Below, one piece after another: positions 18,222 to 25,275 of a DNA stretch of 64,000 bases; positions within the stretch are counted from its first letter, which is position 1, and each line of letters begins with the position of its first letter. A model generated the notes under the pieces. The model worked only from the letters and a program-made list of their open reading frames with translations, had not been told where the DNA came from and ran no database searches. The position numbers and the translations under genes are program-made. Location: the NCBI GenBank assembly GCA_014238415.1, contig JABABA010000014.1:30828-94827 (forward strand). Direction: 5' to 3'. The DNA comes from Planctomycetota bacterium. Its GTDB lineage: Bacteria > Planctomycetota > UBA1135 > GCA-002686595.

Positions 18222-18575
18222 TCAGGCGGGAGGTGCGGGGGTCGCGGTCAGCACCTCATCAGGTACATCCAATTCCATGCGCAAGAGTCCAATTCCATGG
18301 GTCTTGCCCTGGGCATCGGTTTTGAGAGAGGCGGAGCCTCCGCCCCCCAAGCTGTCCTTCAACAAGAAGTTCAAGACAAGCATGTTTGGTGCCAGGTAAC
18401 GGGTTACGCCGCCCGAGTTGATCTCTTTGAAGAACTCTTGCACACGTTCCTCGGTCAGGGTCTCAGCCAGAAAGGCGTAGGCTGTTTCTGAGCGAGCCAG
18501 GATGCCAGCGTTTGAGCCTTCTCCCTTGTCGCCGGAGCGCGCTTGGGCAATGCGGTGGAGGGGAACGGTGGGCAT
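18222..18575 (-). CDS. AtuA C-terminal-like domain protein
   Basis: A 117-residue protein corresponding to the small C-terminal domain that follows the DUF1446 domain in AtuA-family proteins. LHRIAQARSGDKGEGSNAGI is the family's Arg-Ser-Gly-Asp-Lys-Gly signature, and VTRYLAPNMLVLNFLLKDSLGGGG is the second conserved block. It sits four bases after the AtuA gene and three before pta. The two halves together would match a full-length AtuA-like protein. AtuA proteins belong to acyclic terpene utilisation clusters, but no other atu gene is present, so the substrate is unknown. Confidence 0.8.
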   Translation of the reverse strand: MPTVPLHRIAQARSGDKGEGSNAGILARSETAYAFLAETLTEERVQEFFKEINSGGVTRYLAPNMLVLNFLLKDSLGGGGSASLKTDAQGKTHGIGLLRMELDVPDEVLTATPAPPA

Positions 18576-18579
18576 GGGG

Positions 18580-19947
18580 CTAACTCGTCACGACGGTGAC
18601 AGTAGGTTGGATCAGTTGCTTGTTCATCAGGGCAGGCCAGTAACCGATGATCTCCTGGGCCTTGGGACGTCCCCCAGCGAACCCCGTAACTCCGGGGGGG
18701 CCGCTGGTGACCAGAGGAACCAGTTCCGGACCAAAGCGCATGACTTTGGCCTTGTCCGGGCCCTTGACACCCAAACGGAGGACCACCTCGGGAGGATCTT
18801 CGGAGGTGCCTCCGGGCAGACCCGCGTGACATTCTCCTGCGCCCACATATTCTTCGAGTCGCTCTTGGGGTTCGTACTGGCAACCGTCATAGGCCAATCG
18901 ATCCCAGACGATCTTGGCGCACAGGCGAGCTTTGGCCAACGCGTCGGGGCCGCTGATGGTCAGTTGTCCTACGCTTTTCCAGCCATCGGAGTAGCTCATG
19001 GAAACTTTGTAGGTCTCCGTGGCTGGCAGTCCCCGGGTATCGCTCACTCTCACCCTGTTTTCTCCCTCTTGGCTCAGGCGGAAGCTTGTGAAGTCAGCGA
19101 TCACATCCGGTGTCAGGTAGCGTGCAGGGTCGCCCATTTCGTAGGCCAGCTGGTGGGTCACCGTTTCCACGCTGACCAGACCGCCCGTGCCCTCGTGTTT
19201 GGTCACACAGAAGTCACCGCTCGATTCAACTTCGAGCACCGGGTAACCGACCATTGACAGATTGGAGATCGATTGCCAGTCGGTGAAGTTCCCCCCTGTG
19301 CATTGGGCGCCGCATTCGACGATGTGCCCCGCCACTGTTCCCGCGGCGAGCTTGTGCCAGTCTTCTTGGCCCCAGTTGAATTCATGGATCAGGGGTCCGA
19401 GGACCAGTCCGGGGTCCGTGCCTCGACCGGTGACTACGATCTGCGCTCCGGCGTTGAGGGCCTCGGCTATGGGGAAGGCCCCCAGGTAAGCATTTGCGCT
19501 GGTAACGCGCGAACGCACATCCGCCAGGGGAGCACCCGTGTCCAGGTTCTTGAATTCCTCACCACCGCCGATCAGGTCGTCCAGGTTCGGCAGTATGTCG
19601 TCCCCGTCCACTACTGCGATGCGCACGCCCTTCGCCCCGTGCTTGCGGCAGACCTCAAGCAGGGCATCTTTGCAGGCGTGGGGATTGACGCCTCCCGCGT
19701 TGGCCACTACCCGCACGTCTTTTTCCAGCAGCTCGGGCAGCACGCGGTCGATAAGGGTCACGAAATCCGTGGCATATCCTGCCTTCGGGTCCCGCTGCCG
19801 GAGCTTTTGCATGATCGACATGGTGACCTCCGCCAGGTAATCGAGGGTCAGGTAGTCGAGGGGGCCCTCGCGCAACAGGCGTATGGGACCCAGTATCGAG
19901 TCGCCCCAAAAGCCTTGGCCATTCCCAATCAGGACCTTGTTCTTCAT
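18580..19947 (-). CDS. AtuA family protein (DUF1446)
   Basis: A 455-residue AtuA/DUF1446 protein. I chose ATG 19947 because the conserved opening KVLIGNGQGFWGDSILGP begins there; the frame stays open further upstream without family sequence. GVRIAVVDGDDILPNLDDLI, IVVTGRGTDPGLVLGPLIHEFNW and AAGTVAGHIVECGAQCTGGNF are typical blocks. Members occur in terpene or branched-chain acyl degradation clusters; the exact reaction is not settled. Here it lies upstream of its own C-terminal domain gene and of pta, consistent with some CoA-linked catabolic route (inference). Confidence 0.82.
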   Translation of the reverse strand: MKNKVLIGNGQGFWGDSILGPIRLLREGPLDYLTLDYLAEVTMSIMQKLRQRDPKAGYATDFVTLIDRVLPELLEKDVRVVANAGGVNPHACKDALLEVCRKHGAKGVRIAVVDGDDILPNLDDLIGGGEEFKNLDTGAPLADVRSRVTSANAYLGAFPIAEALNAGAQIVVTGRGTDPGLVLGPLIHEFNWGQEDWHKLAAGTVAGHIVECGAQCTGGNFTDWQSISNLSMVGYPVLEVESSGDFCVTKHEGTGGLVSVETVTHQLAYEMGDPARYLTPDVIADFTSFRLSQEGENRVRVSDTRGLPATETYKVSMSYSDGWKSVGQLTISGPDALAKARLCAKIVWDRLAYDGCQYEPQERLEEYVGAGECHAGLPGGTSEDPPEVVLRLGVKGPDKAKVMRFGPELVPLVTSGPPGVTGFAGGRPKAQEIIGYWPALMNKQLIQPTVTVVTS

Positions 19948-20066
19948 CGCTTGCGTCTCTTGCCGGGGGGCTGGATCTGCTCCCCAGCCGGGGGAGATTG
20001 ACTGGGCAGAGAGTAACGGGCGGGCTGCACTCCCGTCCATGCCCGCGAGGCAGTACTCTGTCAGCC

Positions 20067-20639
20067 ATGGGGGCGCCCCTTCTGATTACCGGCTTTGGGC
20101 CCTTCGAGGGGGTCGAGCACAACCCATCGGGGGAATTGGCCCGCCTGCTGGGTCAGCGGCCTGATTGCCGTGGGTGTGAGTTGCCGGTGACCTTTTGCGG
20201 GGCGCCTGAGGTGCTGGACCAGGAACTCATGGATCTGGGGCAGCCGCCCCTGGGCATCCTGAGCCTGGGGGTGCATCCGGGCCCGGGCTTCCGATTGGAG
20301 CAGCAGGCCAGGGGAACTCTGCACGGGGATCGGCCGGACAATGAGGGGATCACGGTCTCCTCTCTGGGGCTTGAGGGGGAGGTGTTGCGCACATCCCTGG
20401 ATTTGGAGGCCCTCGGAACTGCCTTGCGGGGAGCTGGAGCCCTACAGGTAGAGCAGTCCCAGGATGCGGGGGCCTATGTGTGTGAGCGCGTCTATTCTTG
20501 TGCCTTGCAGAGGGGCAGGGATCTTGGAGTTTCGGCACTTTTTCTGCATGTACCTCCGGCTGAAATTTTAGGTGTGGAGAGTCAGTTGCCTGTGGTCTCA
20601 GCACTGGTGGACGATTTTCTGCGTCAGATCCGTTCCTGA
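20067..20639 (+). CDS. pcp: pyroglutamyl peptidase I
   Basis: Cysteine peptidase (C15 family) of 190 residues removing N-terminal pyroglutamate. It starts LLITGFGPFEGVEHNPSGE. The catalytic residues can be placed: E78 in FRLEQQARG, C139 in SQDAGAYVCERVYS and H161 in LFLHVPPAE, all in the right order and spacing. The ATG at 20067 begins directly before the family N-terminus, so it is preferred over upstream starts. The gene is divergent from the AtuA gene and is followed 78 bases later by the ArsC-like selenoprotein gene. Confidence 0.92.
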   Translation: MGAPLLITGFGPFEGVEHNPSGELARLLGQRPDCRGCELPVTFCGAPEVLDQELMDLGQPPLGILSLGVHPGPGFRLEQQARGTLHGDRPDNEGITVSSLGLEGEVLRTSLDLEALGTALRGAGALQVEQSQDAGAYVCERVYSCALQRGRDLGVSALFLHVPPAEILGVESQLPVVSALVDDFLRQIRS

Positions 20640-20717
20640 GGACTGGATTCTTGCGTCAGCGAGCACCATGTTCCTGGACTCTTGCGCTTTGGCTCTTTGG
20701 TTCCCATCCTGGCCACC

Positions 20718-21068
20718 ATGGCAAAGCGCATTGACTTCTATTACCACCGCAAGGGCTGAACGAGTTGCACACGGGCTGACGACTGGATGGACGGTCGGCC
20801 CCTCACCATCCGTGAGACGGTGAATGCAGCCAAGGACAAGATCGGCGCCAAGGATCTGAAGGGCGTGCTCAAAGATGCCACCAAGTTGGTGGTGGCCAAG
20901 GGCAAGAAGGTGATGACCTTCGACTTGGCCAGGCAGAAAATGACCGGCGCTGAATTGGCCAAGGTCATGCTCGGTCCCACGGGTAATTTGCGTGCGCCCA
21001 CCATGCGGCTGGACAAGAAGGTCTTGGTTGGATTTTCAGCCGAGGCTTTTGAAGAGTACCTGGGCTGA
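20718..21068 (+). CDS. ArsC/glutaredoxin-like selenoprotein (Sec-Thr-Ser-Cys)
   Basis: A 116-residue thioredoxin-fold protein if TGA 20757-20759 is read as selenocysteine 14. The N-terminus MAKRIDFYYHRKG-Sec-TSCTRADDW has the shape of ArsC/Spx proteins (beta strand, then Cys-x-x-Cys, then helix), with Sec at the first catalytic position and C17 at the second. Downstream, NLRAPTMRLDKKVLVGFSAE carries the cis-proline (P94) and strand expected near the active site of this fold. Before the TGA only 13 residues precede the motif, and after it the frame is open to 21068, so conventional calling keeps only a fragment from Met 24. A SECIS-like stem follows. Substrate unknown; an arsenate reductase or a generic thiol reductase are both possible. 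Confidence 0.85.
20760..20805 (+). promoter_or_regulatory. SECIS-like hairpin downstream of UGA 20757
   Basis: GGGCTGAC (20773-20780) pairs with GTCGGCCC (20794-20801) over eight positions, including one T-G wobble, around a 13-nt G-rich loop. The loop starts 21 nt after the UGA, close to the spacing at the other two sites. A competing register, CGAC (20780-20783) with GTCG (20794-20797), is also possible, so the apical structure is less certain than at the other two sites. Confidence 0.55.
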
Positions 21069-21100
21069 GATCTGCCCAAGTAGTCAGCCGTTTGGCCCGC

Positions 21101-21610
21101 TCAGTCGTCCAGCACGATCATCGGCCGCGTTTCTGTGTCTTTTGGCTGGGATGCAGCAAAGGCGCGGAAGGCTTCGAGGAATGTCTGCACGGAGAGCCCC
21201 ATGTAGACGCCTCCGCTTTGTTGCGCAACTCGCTCCAAGCGTTCGGTCCCCATGCGGGCAAGAGCTTCCAGACCCCGGGGCTGGCCCATGCGCACCTTGA
21301 GAGTGGCCGCGGTACATTGAATCAGGCCCTGCAAGAAGTCCGCCCGTAGGGGATCGGGCTTGGCCAGATGCCAGAGCGCTTCCCAGGCTTCGTGTGCTTC
21401 CCACAGGTAGCCGTGGTTGTAGAGGTCGATTCCGAACAGATACTCTGGAGTGGTCGCCCAGTCTTCTATGTCCGTCAGCTCCTGTGGAGTCGAGTCGTCC
21501 TCTATGCCCGCGGAATGCCCCCGCGGGTCTCGGGTGGGATGGGGATCCCTGCCCGGCAAGAACGCATAGGGTGGAAAGGGTCGCTGGGGCAGGAGTCGGG
21601 AAAGTGTCAT
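21101..21610 (-). CDS. DUF309 family protein
   Basis: A 169-residue protein of the DUF309 family. The diagnostic segment is GIDLYNHGYLWEAHEAWEAL, followed by LRADFLQGLIQCTAATLKV, two helices typical of this small all-alpha domain of unknown function. Start ATG 21610 is chosen; the first 50 residues are proline-rich and not part of the domain. It converges on the ArsC-like selenoprotein gene with 32 bases between stops. No function can be given. Confidence 0.8.
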   Translation of the reverse strand: MTLSRLLPQRPFPPYAFLPGRDPHPTRDPRGHSAGIEDDSTPQELTDIEDWATTPEYLFGIDLYNHGYLWEAHEAWEALWHLAKPDPLRADFLQGLIQCTAATLKVRMGQPRGLEALARMGTERLERVAQQSGGVYMGLSVQTFLEAFRAFAASQPKDTETRPMIVLDD

Positions 21611-21719
21611 GGCGGGCTGATTATGCTCTTGGCCGGCGCTCTTGGCCCCATAGGAAGTGGCCCCCGTAAGCGTCAAGCTTCCGGGGGCCAGTGTTACTCA
21701 AGTGTCCCTGGTGCTCTGG

Positions 21720-22796
21720 TCACTCTACCTCGACGGTGACCTCTGTCGTTCCGGACATTTCCATCGCCATTTCCATGTCCATCTGTTGGCCACCTGCGTC
21801 CATGCCCATGGCCATTTCCATGCTCATGGCTACTTCCATTTCGAGGCTCACCCCAGCAATGTGTCCGGCGCTTGCGTTCCACAGAAGCTCGCCATCGCCC
21901 TCCATGACATAGCTCACATCTACTGAACTCAGATCAATTTCGACGCCAGCCTCCGGGGGCATGCTCTCCTCGATCTTCTCGCGCATCATGTCGACCATAT
22001 CGGTGGTGCAGTCCACTTCGAGATCGATCTCAATGACCGCCACGCGGGCTCCTTCCACGTCCCGGTAGCCCGTGAGCTTGCCGGTGATTGTGCCATCCAT
22101 GTTGCCGCCCAGCATTTCCCGGATGTCGCTCATCATGTCCGTATCAGGGCCCATGGACATGGCGTTGTCTCCTCCCTCCATTTCTAGTTCAAGGCCTAGA
22201 TCGCCACCGGGGGCCAGTAGGTCGAGCATGATGGACAGGTCGATGTCCCAGGACTCGCCTTCAGAGATATCTCCCTCTGGCAGCATGCGGCGCAGGCTTA
22301 CATCTTCCACCAAATTTTCGAGCAGCTCGTCATCGCCTTCTTCTCCTTCGGGCCAACTCTTGATGTATTCCCCGTCCTTCAAGTTGAACAGAACCGATTC
22401 CCCTTCCAACTCTGAGGTGCCGCTGCCCGCCAAGTCTTCCGACTGTTCTTCGCCCATCATCTCCATCGTGGTTTCGCCGTTTATGGCGGTCTGGATGGAG
22501 TCGTAGGTGCGCTTGAGTCGCGCTGGCTGGCCTTTTGCCATGCGCTCATAGGTGTCGGTGAACTGATTCTCCGTGGTGGTGATCATGTCCATCTCTATGC
22601 TGGGCATCATCGCATTCTCTTGTCCGTTCATCAGCATCTGCATGTCATCTAGGGTCATTTCGCTGGTGCTGAGAAAGGTCACGGTGACACTGGTGCCGTC
22701 TTCAGGGGCGAAGGCGATGGTGTCACGAGTGGGCAGGGCGGAGAGCAGCAGGGGTGCGGCCAAGAGGCCAAGCAGAGTCCAGGACAGATTCTTCAT
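21720..22796 (-). CDS. secreted acidic, methionine-rich protein of unknown function
   Basis: A 358-residue protein beginning with a cleavable signal peptide (MKNLSWTLLGLLAAPLLLSALP), so exported. ATG 22796 is chosen because the signal starts there. The mature part is strongly acidic, contains repeated Met residues (MLMNGQENAMMPSIEMDM near the start) and ends in a very Met/Glu-rich tail of about 35 residues with MEMAMGMDAG and MDMEMAMEMSG. I do not recognise a domain. Met-rich exported segments can bind copper or silver, but no metal-resistance gene is adjacent. The SelW gene is divergent, 225 bases away; that gap shows no other gene. Confidence 0.75.
   Translation of the reverse strand: MKNLSWTLLGLLAAPLLLSALPTRDTIAFAPEDGTSVTVTFLSTSEMTLDDMQMLMNGQENAMMPSIEMDMITTTENQFTDTYERMAKGQPARLKRTYDSIQTAINGETTMEMMGEEQSEDLAGSGTSELEGESVLFNLKDGEYIKSWPEGEEGDDELLENLVEDVSLRRMLPEGDISEGESWDIDLSIMLDLLAPGGDLGLELEMEGGDNAMSMGPDTDMMSDIREMLGGNMDGTITGKLTGYRDVEGARVAVIEIDLEVDCTTDMVDMMREKIEESMPPEAGVEIDLSSVDVSYVMEGDGELLWNASAGHIAGVSLEMEVAMSMEMAMGMDAGGQQMDMEMAMEMSGTTEVTVEVE
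21755..21846 (+). repeat. low-complexity coding repeat of a Met codon pattern
   Basis: On the plus strand the tract repeats ATTTCCAT and CCATGGCC-like units roughly every 6-12 bases. On the minus strand it encodes the Met/Glu/Ala tail of the preceding secreted protein. It is a coding simple-sequence tract rather than an interspersed repeat. Confidence 0.5.
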
Positions 22797-23021
22797 GTTG
22801 GTTTTGGGTTCTACGTGCGTTGCACGGGCTGAGTGGGGGCTTGGAAGGGTCGGCACAGGGGGGCGTGCAGGGGTCCAAACCAGCAGGGACTGGGAGTTTA
22901 CGGGGCAGGACCCCCGATCTTCGGCTCCTGAGGGATTCCCTGGAACAAAAATACCCGATTCATACTCAGCAAGCCCCCAGGGGAGGCTCTCGGTACCTCC
23001 AGTATGAGATATGGTGCTCCC

Positions 23022-23246
23022 ATGAAGGTCAGCATCGAATACTGCGTCACCTGAAACTACCTCCCCCAAGCGGTCGGTCTGGCCGCTGAATTGAAGGAGG
23101 CCTTCGGTGAGATCGAGTTCACTGCGGTGGAGGGATCTGGGGGCGTCTTCGAGATCACTGTCGATGACTCTCTTGTGTTCTCCAAGAAGGCTCTGGGCAG
23201 GTTTCCCGCCTACCAGGAGATCCCTACGCAGATTCAGATGGGGTGA
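23022..23246 (+). CDS. SelW-type Rdx selenoprotein
   Basis: A 74-residue SelW/SelT/Rdx protein if TGA 23052-23054 is selenocysteine 11. The N-terminus MKVSIEYCVT-Sec-NYLPQAVGLA has the classic Cys-x-x-Sec redox motif (C8, U11) after the first beta strand, in the form seen in SelW (VEYC-x-x-U-x-Y). The rest, AAELKEAFGEIEFTAVEGSG then GGVFEITVDDSLVFSKK and GRFPAYQEI, is the full Rdx domain, including the conserved Gly-Arg-Phe-Pro. The TGA splits it into pieces too short for routine prediction, and minus-strand open frames cover it. SelW-like proteins are thought to be thiol-based redox proteins. The gene is monocistronic by appearance, and I see no strong ribosome-binding site. Confidence 0.9.
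23055..23100 (+). promoter_or_regulatory. SECIS element downstream of UGA 23052
   Basis: AGCGGTC (23069-23075) pairs with GGCCGCT (23081-23087), seven positions including one T-G wobble, closing the five-base loop GGTCT. The same GGUCU occurs in the apical loop of the well-studied E. coli fdhF SECIS (established knowledge). The loop starts 21 nt after the UGA. A lower stem CCTCC (23060-23064) with GGAGG (23096-23100) can extend it. This is the most canonical of the three SECIS candidates here. Confidence 0.82.
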
Positions 23247-23741
23247 GCCAGCCCGGTTCGAAACCAGTTGGCGGCCAGGTTCGTGGCCCAGGCTCTACAC
23301 TCGCGGAGCGAGGTGCCGGGTAGGGAGTGGACCCTGAAGGCTTCCTTCGGCTTTGACCTGCTTCAAGTTGGTACCTGAGTACCCGCATGACCGAGGTCCC
23401 TAGATTGCGTAGACAACTAGGGCCAGGACCAGTGCGAGGAGGAAGGCTGTGGTAGCAGCTGGCACGGACCTGCGGCGGGTAGATTCTGCTTGGATACCCA
23501 TGGGGAGGTGGGGAAGAGAAAGGAAATGGAAAAAAGGAGAGCGACCTGTCCGAACGATCGGTAACTACCCCTCCATGTCTACCACGGTCTCGAAATCTGT
23601 GGGGCAGAATTGGGAGAATCCCAACCGGACCCCTATCCAGGCTCCTTGGGAGAGCTTTGGGGCTTCTAGCAGTGGTAGAGGGCCTCAAAGATGTATTCTC
23701 TGCTCCTCAGTTGGTCGTCTCAGGGCGTCCCATGAGTATTC
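23247..23741. other. gene-poor intergenic stretch with short hairpins
   Basis: This is the longest stretch without a convincing gene. It contains an inverted repeat CCCTAG/CTAGGG (23398-23403 with 23417-23422), a tight hairpin TTGGGA-GAA-TCCCAA (23611-23625) and a small GAAGG/CCTTC hairpin at 23336-23348. None is followed by a clear T-run in the plus direction. Open frames across it have low-complexity Ser/Pro/Arg composition and no domain. No tRNA can be folded here. It may hold the end of the selW transcript and the pyruvate kinase promoter. Confidence 0.5.
23400..23501 (-). CDS. possible 33-residue single-span membrane microprotein
   Basis: A short frame from ATG 23501 to TAG 23402-23400. 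It encodes a basic start (MGIQAESTRRRS) and then one hydrophobic segment (TTAFLLALVLALVVYAI). The charge pattern is that of a small membrane protein with the N-terminus in the cytoplasm. No Shine-Dalgarno sequence precedes the ATG, only a pyrimidine tract, and there is no homologue I recognise. It could easily be chance. Confidence 0.2.
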   Translation of the reverse strand: MGIQAESTRRRSVPAATTAFLLALVLALVVYAI

Positions 23742-25220
23742 ATGTCCCAGCCACGCCCTACGACCGACCCCTCCTCTTCACCCACCGCAAGGGGTGCTCG
23801 GCAGGTGCCCTTCACAAAAATTGTCGCCACCATCGGTCCCGCTTCGGAGGATCGCGTCGGCGAATTGATTGATGCTGGCCTTTCTGTTGCTCGCATCAAT
23901 TTCAGCCACGGGGAAGAAGGGGAAGCTCGGGAGCGGATCGCAAAGGTGCGTGCAGCGGCACAGAAGCGCTGCACTCCCATCGGAATCCTGGTGGATCTGC
24001 CCGGCCCCAAGATGCGCACCGGCACCTTTCCTGGTGGCCGTGTCGAACTGGTTGAACGTGAGGTGATTCGCATGCGGACGGGATCCGGCGAAGCTCTGCC
24101 TGGTGAGGTCTTGATCGATGTTCCGGCCATACACGAGAGCCTCAAGCCGGGCCATCGGGTTTTCTTGAACGATGGCCAGATCGAAATTCTGGTAGAGGAC
24201 GGTTTTGGGGAAACGGTAGTCGGACGAGTGGAAAGAGGCGGTTCCCTGGGAAATCGCAAGGGTGTGCATATGCCCGATTCCGTTGTGGATTATGAACTGC
24301 CTACACCTCGGGACCGCGCTTGGCTCAAGTTTGCCAAGGAGCTCGATGTGGAGATGGTGGGGGTCAGTTTTGCGGCCCAGGCAAAGGAGCTACGCGAAAT
24401 TCGCGCGTTGATACCCAACGCAGCCATAGTCGCCAAGGTAGAACGGCGCGCCGCGGTGGATAACCTGGACGAGTTGCTCGAAGAGGCAGACGGTATCATG
24501 GTTGCCCGGGGCGACCTGGGTGTGGAACTCGAACTCGCGGACCTGCCACTGGTGCAAAAGTCGGCCTTGGCCGCAGCTGTACGAGCGGGCAAGTTCACCA
24601 TCACCGCGACCGAGATGCTGGAGTCCATGATTCACTCCAGTCGTCCCACCCGGGCGGAGGTGACCGACGTTGCCAATGCTGTATTGGATGGTACCGATGC
24701 GGTGATGCTCTCAGCGGAGACTGCCATAGGCGATTATCCCGTGGAAGCGGTGCAGCAGATGTCGCAGATCGCTTTTTCAGTAGAACAGTCCCAGCGGTAC
24801 CAGCATCGTCCACGGCTCAAACTGAACCCCGCGGAGGCCACTTTCTTCAATGCGATTGCCATGGCCGCTGTCCACACGGCAAATGCCCTGGGACTCAAGC
24901 GCATCGTAGCCTTCACCGAGACCGGCAATACCGTGCGCTTGATCTCAAGATACCGGCCCAATGCCGAAATCATCGGGCTCTCTCCGAACCCCTCGGTGGT
25001 AGCGCGTATGACCAGTCTGGCCCACGTGCGTCCGGTGCTGTTTCGCCGGGAAGTCAGCCTGGAGGATATGATTCACATTGCTTCTGAGGCCTTGGAACTG
25101 CGGGGGGTCTGCGAATCTGGCGAAGAAATCGTGATCGTTGCTGGTGTGCCTCCGGGGGTGGCGCGCAGTACCAATGTAATGAAGCTTCACCGAATCGGGG
25201 AAGAGGTCAAATTCCATTGA
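23742..25220 (+). CDS. pyk: pyruvate kinase
   Basis: Final glycolytic enzyme, making pyruvate and ATP from phosphoenolpyruvate; 492 residues. TKIVATIGPASE opens domain A. VAKVERRAAVDN holds the catalytic lysine, and DGIMVARGDLGVELEL and ATEMLESMIHSSRPTRAEV are the Mg and substrate blocks. MLSAETAIGDYPVEAV is also conserved. About 25 residues precede the usual start, low in complexity, so the true start could be uncertain, but no other Met fits. A MinD-like gene follows 55 bases downstream. Confidence 0.95.
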   Translation: MSQPRPTTDPSSSPTARGARQVPFTKIVATIGPASEDRVGELIDAGLSVARINFSHGEEGEARERIAKVRAAAQKRCTPIGILVDLPGPKMRTGTFPGGRVELVEREVIRMRTGSGEALPGEVLIDVPAIHESLKPGHRVFLNDGQIEILVEDGFGETVVGRVERGGSLGNRKGVHMPDSVVDYELPTPRDRAWLKFAKELDVEMVGVSFAAQAKELREIRALIPNAAIVAKVERRAAVDNLDELLEEADGIMVARGDLGVELELADLPLVQKSALAAAVRAGKFTITATEMLESMIHSSRPTRAEVTDVANAVLDGTDAVMLSAETAIGDYPVEAVQQMSQIAFSVEQSQRYQHRPRLKLNPAEATFFNAIAMAAVHTANALGLKRIVAFTETGNTVRLISRYRPNAEIIGLSPNPSVVARMTSLAHVRPVLFRREVSLEDMIHIASEALELRGVCESGEEIVIVAGVPPGVARSTNVMKLHRIGEEVKFH

Positions 25221-25275
25221 ACCCTTGGCTGACTCTTGACCTTGAGGGCTTTGAAGTAGAATCTGGCTCGCCCCC

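Noticed and set aside
20787..21068. A stand-alone 93-residue protein from Met 24 of the ArsC-like frame
   Set aside because: It lacks the first beta strand and catalytic residues; the upstream in-frame codons and TGA complete the fold.
21720..23069. Longer 449-residue form of the Met-rich protein
   Set aside because: The first 91 residues lie antisense to selW and have no family sequence; the signal peptide starts at 22796.
23255..23265. GGTTCGAAACC resembling a tRNA T-arm, considered as a possible tRNA (even tRNA-Sec)
   Set aside because: No matching T-stem, anticodon arm or acceptor stem can be formed on either strand around it.
23224..23688. 154-residue minus-strand open frame
   Set aside because: Ser/Pro/Arg-rich shadow composition, no domain, overlaps the SelW end; typical of noncoding high-GC sequence.
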